The notes beneath the pieces were generated by a model. The model was not told the origin of the DNA and did no database searches. It saw nothing but the letters and a program-made list of their open reading frames with translations. This document shows positions 44,531 to 53,562 of a DNA stretch of 64,000 nucleotides, one piece after another. Within the stretch, counting starts at the first letter, position 1. Each line of letters begins with the position of its first letter. The translations under genes and the position numbers were made by a program. Source of the stretch: Pengzhenrongella sicca (GTDB lineage Bacteria; Actinomycetota; Actinomycetes; Actinomycetales; Cellulomonadaceae); contig NZ_CP071868.1 of NCBI RefSeq assembly GCF_017569225.1, positions 3,968,001 through 4,032,000 of the forward strand, in the 5' to 3' direction.

Positions 44531-44791
44531 TCAGCGCCGCAGGCGGCGGGCGAGCCCGGACAGCGCCTGCGCGGGGCGGTTGCGGTCGTGCACCTCGGCG
44601 GCGGGCCGGTCCGCCGGCGGCGCCACGAGCAGGCCCTCGCGCTGCAGCCGCGTCAGCAGGTCCGTCGAGGCGATCCCCGACAGGCGCGCGACCGGTACGC
44701 CGCGGTCGGTGATCACGACGTCCTCACCCGAGCGGGCCAGGTCGATCCATTGCTTGAGCTCTGCGCGCAGGGCGCTGACCGAGACCTCCAT
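44531..44791 (-). CDS. Phd/YefM-type antitoxin
   Basis: An 86-residue protein with N-terminal MEVSVSALRAELKQWIDLA and VVITDRGVPVARL, the dimerisation and DNA-binding region of Phd antitoxins. The C-terminal half (about residues 45-86) is unique and probably contacts the PIN protein. The ATG at 44791 is preferred on homology; an in-frame start at 44869 would add an unconserved N-terminus and run into the 19-bp repeats. Confidence 0.78.
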   Translation of the reverse strand: MEVSVSALRAELKQWIDLARSGEDVVITDRGVPVARLSGIASTDLLTRLQREGLLVAPPADRPAAEVHDRNRPAQALSGLARRLRR

Positions 44792-44851
44792 GCCAGCGAA
44801 GGTACCGGACGGCCCCGTCCGCGCGGGAACCGGCCCCGCCGTCGGCGCCGC

Positions 44852-44952
44852 CGCGGTGAGGTCGTCCATTCGCGGTGAGGTCGTCCTTTCGCGGTGAGTT
44901 CGTCCTGAGGAAGGGACTACTTCACCGCGGATGGACTACTTCACGGCCGACA
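44852..44952. repeat. Interspersed head-to-head repeat element, copy 2 (19-bp units)
   Basis: Three direct 19-bp units (44852-44870, 44871-44889, 44890-44908) begin CGCGGTGAGGTCGTCC or a one-base variant. Two inverted units with the same 19-bp period (core GTGAAGTAGTCC on the minus strand) follow at about 44915-44945. It separates the toxin-antitoxin pair from the FUSC gene and resembles 41643-41714. Confidence 0.75.
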
Positions 44953-44963
44953 ACCTGCCGCGC

Positions 44964-46097
44964 TCACAGCGGGGGCAGCCGGTCGCGCGCGACCTGCGGC
45001 TCGACGCCGGCGACCTCGAGCAGGTCCACGACCAGCGAGCGCAGCAGCAGCACCTGGCTCTGGGCCTGCCAGTCGCGCGGCGCGAGGGTGAACGGGTCCA
45101 TCCGGTCGGCGATGGCGAGCAGGTCGGACCGGGCCCGGTCGAGCGGGCGATCCGTCCCGAACGCCACCGCGATCTCGATGCACGCGTCGGCGAGGTCGCC
45201 CACGGCCGCCGCCAGGCCGGTCAGGTCGCGATCCGCGCCGAGGATGCCGATGGCGCGCCGGGCGAGCACGCGCGCGTTCCGCATCGCGTGATCGGCCTTC
45301 GCGGCCGCGTCCTGCAGCGCCGTCAGCTCGTCGCTGTAGCGGACCCAGCCGGGCGACACGCGCGCGATCTCGCGCGAGCTCTTCGCGCCGGCCCGCCAGT
45401 CCTCGAAGGCCGGCTCGGCCGCGCGCCCGCGCACGAGGGACTCCTCCGCGCCGGCCGGGTCGTCCTGGCGCAGCCCGCGCGCGAGGGTGCGCAGCATTCC
45501 GCTGAGCTCGTGCATCGCGTTGCGGGCCTGCTGCCGGGGCCGACGGCGCGGGTCGGTCGAGCCGAGCGTCGCCACGAGCAGGGCGACGCCGCCGCCGACG
45601 AGCGCGTCGGTCCACCGCCCGATCGGCCCGCCGGTCGCCTGGATGGTGGGGAGCCCGACGATGACGATCGCCTGCACGCCCGCCTGCGTGGTCAGCAGCG
45701 CGCCGCGGTCGATGAACCGCCCGACCAGCGCCGAGACGGCGAGCACGACCGAGATCTGCCACCAGCCCGAGCCGATCAGGTGCACGAGGAGGTCGCCGAA
45801 GGCCACCCCGACGGCGACACCGATGGACAGCTCGGCGACGCGCCGCACCGGGCGGTCGGCGCTGAAGCCGAGCGCGACCCAGGCCGAGACCGGGGCGAAG
45901 AACGGGAACTCGTGCCCGAGGCCGTACTTCGCGATCGCAAACGAGAGCCCGGCCGCAGCGCTGGCGCCGAGCACGGGCACGAGCGAGCCGCGCACGCGCG
46001 CCCACCCCTGGCGGGCACGGGCGCGCAGGACGAGCCCGGCCCGGCCGGGCGCCGACCGGTGGTCCTGGCCGGCGCCGTCGTGCGCGGCCGCGGTCAC
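44964..46097 (-). CDS. FUSC-family membrane protein
   Basis: A 377-residue protein with five or six membrane helices in the first half (FPFFAPVSAWVALGFS; LSIGVAVGVAFGDLLVHLIG; ISVVLAVSALVGRFI), then a cytoplasmic helical half (ARNAMHELSGMLRTLARGL). This organisation is found in FUSC proteins, some exporting aromatic acids. The GTG at 46097 overlaps the YgfZ stop (GTGA), which fixes the start; no other start is well supported. Confidence 0.8.
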   Translation of the reverse strand: MTAAAHDGAGQDHRSAPGRAGLVLRARARQGWARVRGSLVPVLGASAAAGLSFAIAKYGLGHEFPFFAPVSAWVALGFSADRPVRRVAELSIGVAVGVAFGDLLVHLIGSGWWQISVVLAVSALVGRFIDRGALLTTQAGVQAIVIVGLPTIQATGGPIGRWTDALVGGGVALLVATLGSTDPRRRPRQQARNAMHELSGMLRTLARGLRQDDPAGAEESLVRGRAAEPAFEDWRAGAKSSREIARVSPGWVRYSDELTALQDAAAKADHAMRNARVLARRAIGILGADRDLTGLAAAVGDLADACIEIAVAFGTDRPLDRARSDLLAIADRMDPFTLAPRDWQAQSQVLLLRSLVVDLLEVAGVEPQVARDRLPPL

Positions 46098-47215
46098 AGG
46101 CTGGGGTGGTGCCCGAGCCCCCGCGCCACCGGGCCACGGGGCGTCGGGCGGTCCACCGAGACGCCCTCCCCCGGCACGATGACCTCCTGCCCGGCCGCGA
46201 CGGCGCCGCCCTCGCAGTCCACCTGCAGGTCGACGTCGTCGGGGGTGCTGCGCTTGACGACCGCGAGCGCGATCGGGCCGAGCTCGTGGTGGCGCGCCAC
46301 CGAGGTCACGGCGCCGACGACGCGCTCGCCCGAGCGGACCGAGGCCCCGCCCTGCGGCAGGAGGTGGCCCGAGCCGTCGAGGTGCAGCATGACCAGCCGC
46401 CGCGGCGGCCGACCCATGTTGTGCACGCGCGCGACGGTCTCCTGGCCTCGGTAGCAACCCTTCTCGAGGTGCACCGCCGTGCGCAGCCAGTCGAGCTCGT
46501 GCGGGATCGTGCGGTCGTCGACCTCGCGGGCCAGGCGCGGCCGCCAGGCCTCGATGCGCGCGGCCTCGCTCGCCCACGTGCCGGCGAGCCGCCAGCCGGC
46601 GGCCTCGCGGTCGGCGACCGCCGCGACCAGGCCAGCGCGCGGCACGAGCACGAGCCGCCACGGGCGCTCGAGACCCGGGTGCGCGTCGTCGGCCGGGCCG
46701 TAGCGCGTGCCGCCCGGCGCCGTCCGCGGCCAGGGGTCCCGCCACGTCACCGGCTCGCCGGGGCCACCCTCGGCGCCGACGGGCTCGCCGAGCACCGCCC
46801 AGTCCGCGGTCGCGTCCGTGATCTCGACCCGGAGCATGAACTTCATCCGGTCGAGCCACGCGGTCAGCGTCGGCGCGTGGGCAGCCTCGGTGATCAGCCA
46901 GGTCGCCGCGCCGTCGTCCACGACGCCCGCCGCGTGCTCGACGTGGCCCTGGGGGCTCAGCACGAGCAGCTCCGTCGAGGTGCCGGGCGCCAGGTCGAGC
47001 AGCAGCTGGGACGTGATCGAGTTCAGCCAGGTGAGGCGATCGGGCCCGGCGACCCGCACGACGCCGTAGTGGGACAGGTCGACGACGGCGCCGCCCGCGC
47101 GCAGCGCGCGCTGCTCGGCCGTCGGGTCGCCGTAGTGGAAGGCCACGCCCGCGTCGGGGCCGGAGCCGCCGACCGCGCCGTGCCGCGCGAGCAGGGGGCT
47201 GGCGTAGGTGGGCAT
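46094..47215 (-). CDS. ygfZ: Folate-binding Fe-S cluster protein YgfZ
   Basis: A 373-residue protein of the GcvT/YgfZ group. It carries the diagnostic KGCYRGQETVARVHNMG with the Cys that distinguishes YgfZ from GcvT. It helps maintain Fe-S enzymes, using tetrahydrofolate. It lies 1 bp after the nitrobindin-like gene and 4 bp overlapped with the FUSC gene. Confidence 0.92.
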   Translation of the reverse strand: MPTYASPLLARHGAVGGSGPDAGVAFHYGDPTAEQRALRAGGAVVDLSHYGVVRVAGPDRLTWLNSITSQLLLDLAPGTSTELLVLSPQGHVEHAAGVVDDGAATWLITEAAHAPTLTAWLDRMKFMLRVEITDATADWAVLGEPVGAEGGPGEPVTWRDPWPRTAPGGTRYGPADDAHPGLERPWRLVLVPRAGLVAAVADREAAGWRLAGTWASEAARIEAWRPRLAREVDDRTIPHELDWLRTAVHLEKGCYRGQETVARVHNMGRPPRRLVMLHLDGSGHLLPQGGASVRSGERVVGAVTSVARHHELGPIALAVVKRSTPDDVDLQVDCEGGAVAAGQEVIVPGEGVSVDRPTPRGPVARGLGHHPSL

Positions 47216-47216
47216 G

Positions 47217-47813
47217 TCAGGCCTCCACCCGGACCAGGCGGGCCGACGCGTAGCTCTGCAGCGGCTGCCCGAAGGCGGCGAGGTCCCACGCCCACATCAG
47301 GTCTCCCTGGACGAGCCCGTACAGCCGGGTGCCCGCGCCGACCTGCGCGGCGGTCGAGGTGCTCGCGATCAGGTCGCTCGCGAGGTCGATCCGCCCGTTG
47401 CCGACGGCGCCGAGGTACAGCGACAGGTGGCCGGCGGGGTCCGCGAGCAGCAGCTCGACCGGGTACCGGTCGTCCCCGAGCTCCGGCGGGCGCTCGGGTG
47501 CGATGCGCCAGAACCCGGACTCGGTCGCCCACACGGGCCCGTCCGCGCCAGGTGCGTCCTCGCCCTCTACCGCGACCGCCTCGCGCGCGGCCTCGTCGAG
47601 CAGCGCGGCGGGATCGTCCGGGACGACGACGAGGCGGATGGTGGAGGTGTAGCGCAGGTACGGGCCGCCGTCGTGGTCGAAGCGGACGTCCTGGACGAAC
47701 GCCGCCTCCTCGATCCCGGGGTAGCTCACGACGCCCTCGCCGCGCCAGCGGCCGACGAGCCAGGCGAGCGGGTACGCCTCGGGGGCGAGTCCGTCAGGTA
47801 AGGCGAACGGCAT
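47217..47813 (-). CDS. Nitrobindin-like (FABP-family) protein lacking the haem His
   Basis: A 198-residue beta-barrel protein. The GxWxGxG signature is GRWRGEG (about residues 21-27). The C-terminal strand reads FGQPLQSYASARLVRV. In nitrobindins the equivalent position carries the axial His of the haem iron; here a Tyr occupies it, so haem binding is doubtful. It heads the row fabp-ygfZ-fusc. Confidence 0.83.
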   Translation of the reverse strand: MPFALPDGLAPEAYPLAWLVGRWRGEGVVSYPGIEEAAFVQDVRFDHDGGPYLRYTSTIRLVVVPDDPAALLDEAAREAVAVEGEDAPGADGPVWATESGFWRIAPERPPELGDDRYPVELLLADPAGHLSLYLGAVGNGRIDLASDLIASTSTAAQVGAGTRLYGLVQGDLMWAWDLAAFGQPLQSYASARLVRVEA

Positions 47814-47882
47814 GGTGGGTCCTCACGTGTGTCCGAGAGCTGCTGCGCCCGGCGGTCGGCCGGGTGCGTCTGGCGGCTGCGG

Positions 47883-47990
47883 TCAGCGCTGACCCTTGTA
47901 GAGCCGGAGCACGACGACCACGGCGATGCCGCCGATCGCGAGGCTTGCGAGCACCAGCAGTCCGACGAAGGTCATCTCGAGTGCGTCCAT
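47883..47990 (-). CDS. 35-residue single-pass membrane peptide
   Basis: A short ORF with ATG at 47990 preceded by AGGAT at 8 nt. The product has one hydrophobic helix (FVGLLVLASLAIGGIAVVVV) and a basic tail RLYKGQR. No relative is recognised. It lies 69 bp upstream of the nitrobindin-like gene on the same strand and back to back with the DsrE-like gene. Confidence 0.55.
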   Translation of the reverse strand: MDALEMTFVGLLVLASLAIGGIAVVVVLRLYKGQR

Positions 47991-48029
47991 GTGCGCGATC
48001 CTATCGAGCACGAGTTCTACGCTGGCGCG

Positions 48030-48419
48030 ATGAGCAGCCCCGAACGATCCAGTGTCCCCCCACGGACTCTTGTGGTGAAGACGACGTCCGGGCTCGACCG
48101 GCCCGAGGCGTGCAACCAGGCCTTCACGGTCGCCGCGGTCGCGGTCGCGGCCGGCGCACGCGTGAGCCTGTGGCTGACGGGCGAGGCCGCGTGGCTGGCG
48201 CTGCCGGGCCGCGCGGACGAGCTCGTGCTCGAGCATGCCGCGCCGCTGGGCGACCTGCTCGCCGCGGTGCTGGCCGAGGGGACGGTGACCGTGTGCACGC
48301 AGTGCGCGGCGCGGCGCGCGATCACGGCCGCCGACGTCGTCGCGGGGGTCCGGATCGCCGGCGCCGCCGTCTTCGTCGAGGAGGCGCTCGCCGACGGCGC
48401 CCAGGCGCTCGTGTACTAG
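48030..48419 (+). CDS. DsrE-like sulfur-relay protein
   Basis: A 129-residue protein with the DsrE/F fold pattern (TLVVKTTSGLDRPEACNQAFTVA, ARVSLWLTGEAAWLA and VCTQCAARR). Two cysteines two residues apart (CTQC) may carry sulfur. ATG 48030 is used; the alternative upstream start would add about 67 residues with no family resemblance. It is divergent from the short peptide gene. Confidence 0.72.
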   Translation: MSSPERSSVPPRTLVVKTTSGLDRPEACNQAFTVAAVAVAAGARVSLWLTGEAAWLALPGRADELVLEHAAPLGDLLAAVLAEGTVTVCTQCAARRAITAADVVAGVRIAGAAVFVEEALADGAQALVY

Positions 48420-48457
48420 GCCGCTCGAGCGTCTCGAACTAGGCCGCTCGAGCGTCT
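48416..48457 (+). repeat. Tandem direct repeat (two 19-bp copies)
   Basis: CTAGGCCGCTCGAGCGTCT occurs at 48416-48434 and 48439-48457. The first overlaps the stop codon of the DsrE-like gene. Each copy includes the palindrome CGCTCGAGCG. Confidence 0.75.
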
Positions 48458-48520
48458 AGCCGGCGCGACCCCCGGGTGAGTCGCGTGCGGGCGCCGGCGC
48501 GGCCGGTTCGGGCGGCCGCG

Positions 48521-48640
48521 AGTGTGGCCGTTCTGCTCTGTTGCGCTCCCGTGTGGCCGTTCGGTCCCCACAGTGGCGGCGCACGGACCAGCAGATCGCC
48601 CACACGAGCCCGCCAGACAGCCGATCGCCCACACTGCGCG
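48521..48640. repeat. Head-to-head tandem element with 29-bp units
   Basis: GTGTGGCCGTTC begins at 48522 and 48551 (29-bp period). On the other strand GTGTGGGCGATC recurs with the same 29-bp period (48605 and 48634). The gap 48420-48704 contains no gene. Confidence 0.6.
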
Positions 48641-48704
48641 CCGCGGGCAGTGGCCGCGGGCAATCGCTGCGGGCACTGGTCGCACGCAGTGGACGCCGGC
48701 AGTG

Positions 48705-49439
48705 CTAGCCGACGAGGACCCGGCCGACGACGTACACGAGGATGCCGGTCACGAGCACCGGCAGGACGAGCGCGGCGACGGAGGCCCACCGCCGCGACAG
48801 CGACGGGAGGCCGTCGAAGAGCTCGACGAGGGTCGCGATCAGGATCCCGACGGCGAGGCCGATGAGGGCCCCGGCCTGCGGTTCGATCCCGGGCACCAGC
48901 AGGCCCGCCCCGGAGCCGGCACCTGCGGCCGCCGCGAGGGTCACCGTGACGCCCAGCCAGCCCGCGATCGGCAGCGCCGAGACCGCGGAGCCGACCGCGA
49001 GCGCGACCGCCCCCGTCACGACGAGCGGCACGCCGCCCGGCGTGCGGCCGGCCGCGACCCAGCCCGCGGCCGAGGCGGCGACCAGCACGCCGGAGACGAT
49101 CCCCGAGACGGACTCGACGAGGCGTTTGCGCCCGTCTCGCCGCACCAGCTCGGTGCCGAACGTGAGCAGGATGGCGAGGGCGATGACCAGGGGCAGCCGG
49201 CGCAGGAACGGCTCGCCGGGGGTCAGCGCGACGGCGGCGACCGCGCCAGCGCCGCCCAGTGCGATGACCGCGGTGGCGCCAAACCGTGACGGCAGGTCGA
49301 GCAGCGCGGGCCAGCCGACCGCGAAGACGAGCGCCAGCGCGAGCGCTCCCGCGATGAGCGGCACCTCGCCGAAGTAGGCGCCGACGGCGACGAGCGCGGC
49401 GACCGTGGCGGTGGCCACGGCGCGGGTGGAGACCTCCAT
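48705..49439 (-). CDS. Conserved actinobacterial membrane protein of unknown function
   Basis: A 244-residue hydrophobic protein with about seven membrane helices and a charged loop (TELVRRDGRKRLVESVSG). ATG 49439 is chosen; there is a gap of 154 bp to the divergent glnR. Start and role are not further supported by homology known to me. Confidence 0.65.
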   Translation of the reverse strand: MEVSTRAVATATVAALVAVGAYFGEVPLIAGALALALVFAVGWPALLDLPSRFGATAVIALGGAGAVAAVALTPGEPFLRRLPLVIALAILLTFGTELVRRDGRKRLVESVSGIVSGVLVAASAAGWVAAGRTPGGVPLVVTGAVALAVGSAVSALPIAGWLGVTVTLAAAAGAGSGAGLLVPGIEPQAGALIGLAVGILIATLVELFDGLPSLSRRWASVAALVLPVLVTGILVYVVGRVLVG

Positions 49440-49593
49440 CAGCCCGCCACCGACCGATTCAGGGCAAACGTCCAGTCGGACCGGGTGGCGTGACAGGGGG
49501 CAAGCACGCAGATGAGTCTCGCAGATCGGGCCGACCGGCTGCGCCGTGGTTGTCACGCGGTAACCTGGCCGCTTCAAGCCGGGAGGGACCCGC

Positions 49594-50325
49594 GTGGCAG
49601 ATCTGCTGCTCCTCACACCGACGGCGGGCGGTTCGGCGCAAGTGCTTCCCGCGCTCGGACTGTTGTCGCACCGGATCCGAGTGCTGCCCGTCGAGCCCTC
49701 GGCCCTAGTCGACGCGCCCGACGCGGACCTCGTGCTGCTCGACGCGCGCCGCGACCTCGTCGCCGCGCGCACGACGTGCCGCCTGCTCCGGGCCACCGGA
49801 CTCGACGTCCCGCTCGTGCTCGTGCTGACCGAGGGCGGCCTCACGGTCGTCAAGGCCGACTGGGGCGTCGACGACCTCCTGCTGGAGACGGCGTCGCCGG
49901 CCGAGGTCGAGGCGCGGTTCCGGCTCGCGATCGAACGCTCGGCCAGCGCCGGCTTCGAGAGCGGCCCGCAGGAGATCTCCGCGGGGGAGCTGACGATCGA
50001 CGCCGGCGGCTACACCGCCCGGCTGCGCGGCCGCCCGCTCGACCTGACGTACAAGGAGTTCGAGCTCATCAAGTACCTCGTGCAGCACCCGGGCCGGGTC
50101 TTCACCCGCGCTCAGCTGCTGCAGGAGGTCTGGGGCTACGACTACTACGGGGGCACCCGGACCGTCGACGTGCACGTGCGGCGGCTGCGCGCCAAGCTCG
50201 GCCCCGAGCACGAGCAGCTGATCGGCACCGTGCGCAACGTCGGCTACCGCTTCGACCCGCCCAAGGACCGCGGACCGATGCCCGGCGAGGCCGTCGCCGG
50301 GACCATCGGCGCGAGCGTCGCGTAG
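49594..50325 (+). CDS. glnR: Nitrogen-response regulator GlnR (OmpR-type)
   Basis: A 243-residue orphan regulator. [21 protein letters not shown] and [12 protein letters not shown] match the receiver of Streptomyces GlnR, which does not use canonical Asp phosphorylation. The winged helix reads [18 protein letters not shown], then [20 protein letters not shown] and [18 protein letters not shown]. It controls ammonium assimilation, nitrate and urea genes. GGGAGGGA precedes the GTG by 5 nt. A GlnR-like box lies ahead of the DUF1989 gene at 1113. Confidence 0.9.
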   Translation: MADLLLLTPTAGGSAQVLPALGLLSHRIRVLPVEPSALVDAPDADLVLLDARRDLVAARTTCRLLRATGLDVPLVLVLTEGGLTVVKADWGVDDLLLETASPAEVEARFRLAIERSASAGFESGPQEISAGELTIDAGGYTARLRGRPLDLTYKEFELIKYLVQHPGRVFTRAQLLQEVWGYDYYGGTRTVDVHVRRLRAKLGPEHEQLIGTVRNVGYRFDPPKDRGPMPGEAVAGTIGASVA

Positions 50326-50382
50326 CCGGTTGTCGATCGCCCGTCCACCGGTAGCCCCGCAAGAGCGGGTAGGTTCGCCGGA

Positions 50383-51402
50383 GTGAACGTCGACTCGAGT
50401 GCCGTCCTGCTCACCGGACCCTGGCGGCACCAGTTCGTCCCGGCCAACGCGGCGCGGTTCCATGTCGCGGTCGCGGGTCCGGACGAGCGCGAGGCGCCGC
50501 TGGTCGTCCTGCTGCACGGGTTCCCGCAGTTCTGGTGGGCCTGGCGGCACCAGATCACCGCCCTCGCCGACGCCGGCTACCGGGTCGCGGCCATGGACCT
50601 GCGCGGCACGGGCGCGTCCGACAAGCCCCCGACCGGCTATGACGTGCCCACCCTGACCCGAGACGTCGCCGGGCTGATCCGGTCCCTGGGCGCCGATCGC
50701 GCCGTCGTCGTCGGTCATGGCCTCGGCGGGGCGGTCGCCTGGTCGATGCCCGCCCTGCAGCCCGGCGTGACCCAGGCCGTCGCCGCGCTCGCTGCGCCGC
50801 ACCCGCTCCAGCTGCACGCGAGCGCGCGCGGGCACCTCAGCCCGACGACGGCGCGCCACCTCGCGTTCTTCCAGCTGCCGTACCTGCCCGAGCGCGCCCT
50901 CACACACGGCGACCTCGTCGGGCGCCTCCTGCGCGAGTGGGGCGTGCCTGGCTGGCTCGACGACGAGACGCTCGCGACGCACCGGACCGCCGCGCGCGTC
51001 CCGTTCGCGGCGCACAGCGCGATGGAGCGCGTGCGCTGGCTGGTGCGGTCCACGCCGCGCGTCGACGGCCGCCGGTACCTCGCCGCCCTGCGCAGCCCCG
51101 CGCAGGTACCGGTCCTGCAGTTGCACGGCACGAGCGACCGGTGCCTGTCCGCCGCCCACGCCGTCCTGCCCGCGAGCGAGGCCGGCGTCGCGGGCCCGCA
51201 GTACCGGTTCGAGCTCGTCGAGCACGCCGGGCACTTCCTGCCCGAGGAGGCCCCCGAGCGGGTCAGCGAACTGCTCATCGAATGGCTCGCCGAGGTCGCC
51301 CCGCTCGTGGCCCCCCGGTCGGACCCGGAGGCGCGGGCGGACGCCGGCGCGCGGTTGGACGCCGGCGCGCGGTCTGACTCGGACTCGCGCACCGCACCCT
51401 GA
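50383..51402 (+). CDS. Alpha/beta hydrolase with missing nucleophile
   Basis: A 339-residue alpha/beta-fold protein. The oxyanion HGFPQFWWAWRHQ and catalytic-His region HAGHFLPEEAPERV match epoxide hydrolases and related enzymes. The nucleophile elbow reads VVVGHGLGGAVAW; the residue expected to be Asp or Ser (GHDWGG or GHSFGG) is Gly. Catalytic activity is therefore doubtful. The gene precedes nth, as EphE-type genes do near Mtb Rv3670. The C-terminal tail is repetitive (DAGARLDAGARSDSD). Start is GTG 50383. Confidence 0.8.
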   Translation: MNVDSSAVLLTGPWRHQFVPANAARFHVAVAGPDEREAPLVVLLHGFPQFWWAWRHQITALADAGYRVAAMDLRGTGASDKPPTGYDVPTLTRDVAGLIRSLGADRAVVVGHGLGGAVAWSMPALQPGVTQAVAALAAPHPLQLHASARGHLSPTTARHLAFFQLPYLPERALTHGDLVGRLLREWGVPGWLDDETLATHRTAARVPFAAHSAMERVRWLVRSTPRVDGRRYLAALRSPAQVPVLQLHGTSDRCLSAAHAVLPASEAGVAGPQYRFELVEHAGHFLPEEAPERVSELLIEWLAEVAPLVAPRSDPEARADAGARLDAGARSDSDSRTAP

Positions 51403-51426
51403 CGGCGCCCAGCCGGGCGTCGCGGC

Positions 51427-52197
<771 letters not shown>

Positions 52198-52342
52198 CCG
52201 GGCAGCCTACGACGCGCTGCTCCGCTCGGGTGGCGTGCCGCACGGATGGGCCCGGGCCGCTCAAGTTCGGTCCGCCGTCGGTCGAAGTACTGACAACGAG
52301 GATGCCGGCGGCCGGGCCGGTCATCGCGAGGAGCACGGGGGG

Positions 52343-52756
52343 GTGAGCTCGATGACACGCCTGCGAGAACGGCCGCTGGCCGAGGTCCGCGCGTCCCGCC
52401 AGGCTCAACGCCTCGAGCTCACGCGCGTCTCGCACTGGCGGCGCCTGCTTCGGGCCCGGATCGACCTCATCGTCGCGTCCGCCTCGGTGCCCGACCCGTT
52501 GGGCGCCGGCGCGAGCGAGGTGCCGGCGTCGTCCGCGCAGCGCGACCTGCCGCAGCACCCCGCCCTGGTGGACGCCGTCCGCAGCGCGACGCTCGCGGAG
52601 CTCGACCTCCTCGGCGACCTGTTCGACCTGGACCGGCGCCTGGCGCGCTACGAGGCGACCGTGGTCGAGGCGCTCGGCGGCTCGACCGACGAGGTCATCC
52701 GCCGGCTCACGATGAACCCCGCCGCCAGCCTGCGCGCCCAGCCTCCGTACCCCTGA
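52343..52756 (+). CDS. RsiG-like coiled-coil protein
   Basis: A 137-residue helical protein with no transmembrane segment. The N-terminal helix reads LRERPLAEVRASRQAQRLEL, then TRVSHWRRLLRARIDLIVA. The second part resembles the c-di-GMP signature S-x2-R-x3-Q-x3-D of the anti-sigma factor RsiG, with Arg in place of Gln (S-H-W-R-R-L-L-R-A-R-I-D). The E before S is displaced by one residue. The starts GTG 52343 (GAGGAG 9 nt upstream) and ATG 52352 are both possible. It lies between nth and crp. It may bind a sigma factor or nucleotide, but this is inferred. Confidence 0.5.
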   Translation: MSSMTRLRERPLAEVRASRQAQRLELTRVSHWRRLLRARIDLIVASASVPDPLGAGASEVPASSAQRDLPQHPALVDAVRSATLAELDLLGDLFDLDRRLARYEATVVEALGGSTDEVIRRLTMNPAASLRAQPPYP

Positions 52757-52768
52757 GCTGCTGAGCTG

Positions 52769-52786
52769 ATCACCCGATCTGGTGAT
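52769..52786. promoter_or_regulatory. Palindrome upstream of crp
   Basis: ATCACC-cgatct-GGTGAT is a perfect 6+6+6 inverted repeat, 57 bp upstream of the crp start. It does not match the known Crp/GlxR consensus (TGTGA-N6-TCACA) but may be an autoregulatory or other operator. Confidence 0.45.
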
Positions 52787-52842
52787 GGGGCAGACTGTCG
52801 GCAGACCTGACACCAAGCCAAAGCCAACCGAAGGACGTGCGC

Positions 52843-53520
52843 GTGGACGAGGACGTTGTGCTCTCGGCACCACTGTTCGCGAACATGGATCGTGACCAGA
52901 CCCGAGTGCTGCAGGCGTCGCTGACGCCGCTCGAGCTCGCCCGGGGCGAGGTGCTGTTTCACGAGGGGGAGCCGGGCGACCGGCTCTACGTGATCGAGCG
53001 CGGGAAGATCAAGCTCGGGCGCCGCTCGAACGACGGCCGGGAGAACCTGCTGGCCGTCCTCGGGCCGGGGGAGATGTTCGGCGAGCTCTCGCTGTTCGAT
53101 CCGGGCCCGCGCACCGCGACCGCGACGTCGGTCGCCGACGCCCGGCTCCAGGAGCTCGGGCACCCCGACCTGGTCGCCTGGCTCCAGTCGAACCCGACCG
53201 TGGCCAAGCACCTGCTGCAGGCGCTCGCCCGGCGGCTGCGCCGCACCAACGAGGCGCTGGCCGACCTGGTCTTCTCGGACGTTCCCGGCCGCGTCGCCAA
53301 GGCGCTGCTCGACCTGTCGACCCGCTTCGGGGAGCCCGTCGACGACGGCCTGCGCGTCGCGCACGACCTGACGCAGGAGGAGCTCGCCCAGCTCGTCGGC
53401 GCGAGCCGCGAGACGGTCAACAAGGCGCTCGCCGACTTCGCCGCTCGCGGCTGGGTCCGGCGCGAGGGCCGCGCCGTCGTCCTCCTCGACGTCGACCGCC
53501 TGGAACGCCGAGCCCGCTAG
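52843..53520 (+). CDS. crp: Crp-family global regulator (cAMP receptor protein)
   Basis: A 225-residue cyclic-nucleotide-dependent regulator. The cAMP phosphate cassette MFGELSLFDPGPRTATAT and C-terminal HTH TQEELAQLVGASRETVNKA match mycobacterial Crp and corynebacterial GlxR closely. The GTG at 52843 (MDEDVVLSAPLF) is chosen over GTG 52837 on the position of GAAGGA. Convergent with ridA. Confidence 0.94.
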   Translation: MDEDVVLSAPLFANMDRDQTRVLQASLTPLELARGEVLFHEGEPGDRLYVIERGKIKLGRRSNDGRENLLAVLGPGEMFGELSLFDPGPRTATATSVADARLQELGHPDLVAWLQSNPTVAKHLLQALARRLRRTNEALADLVFSDVPGRVAKALLDLSTRFGEPVDDGLRVAHDLTQEELAQLVGASRETVNKALADFAARGWVRREGRAVVLLDVDRLERRAR

Positions 53521-53562
53521 CACTGCCGAGCCCCGCGGCACCGCCGAGCCCGCAACGCCACG

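Noticed and set aside
44531-44869. Longer antitoxin start at 44869
   Set aside because: The extra N-terminal residues are not Phd-like and the start lies inside the 19-bp tandem repeats.
48520-48640. Repeats considered as a CRISPR array
   Set aside because: Units are few, diverged and in opposed orientations with no constant repeat and variable spacer pattern, and no cas genes are present.
49552-49564. GTCAC / GTAAC pair upstream of glnR as an autoregulatory GlnR box
   Set aside because: The spacing is 3 nt rather than 6, unlike the box at 1113.
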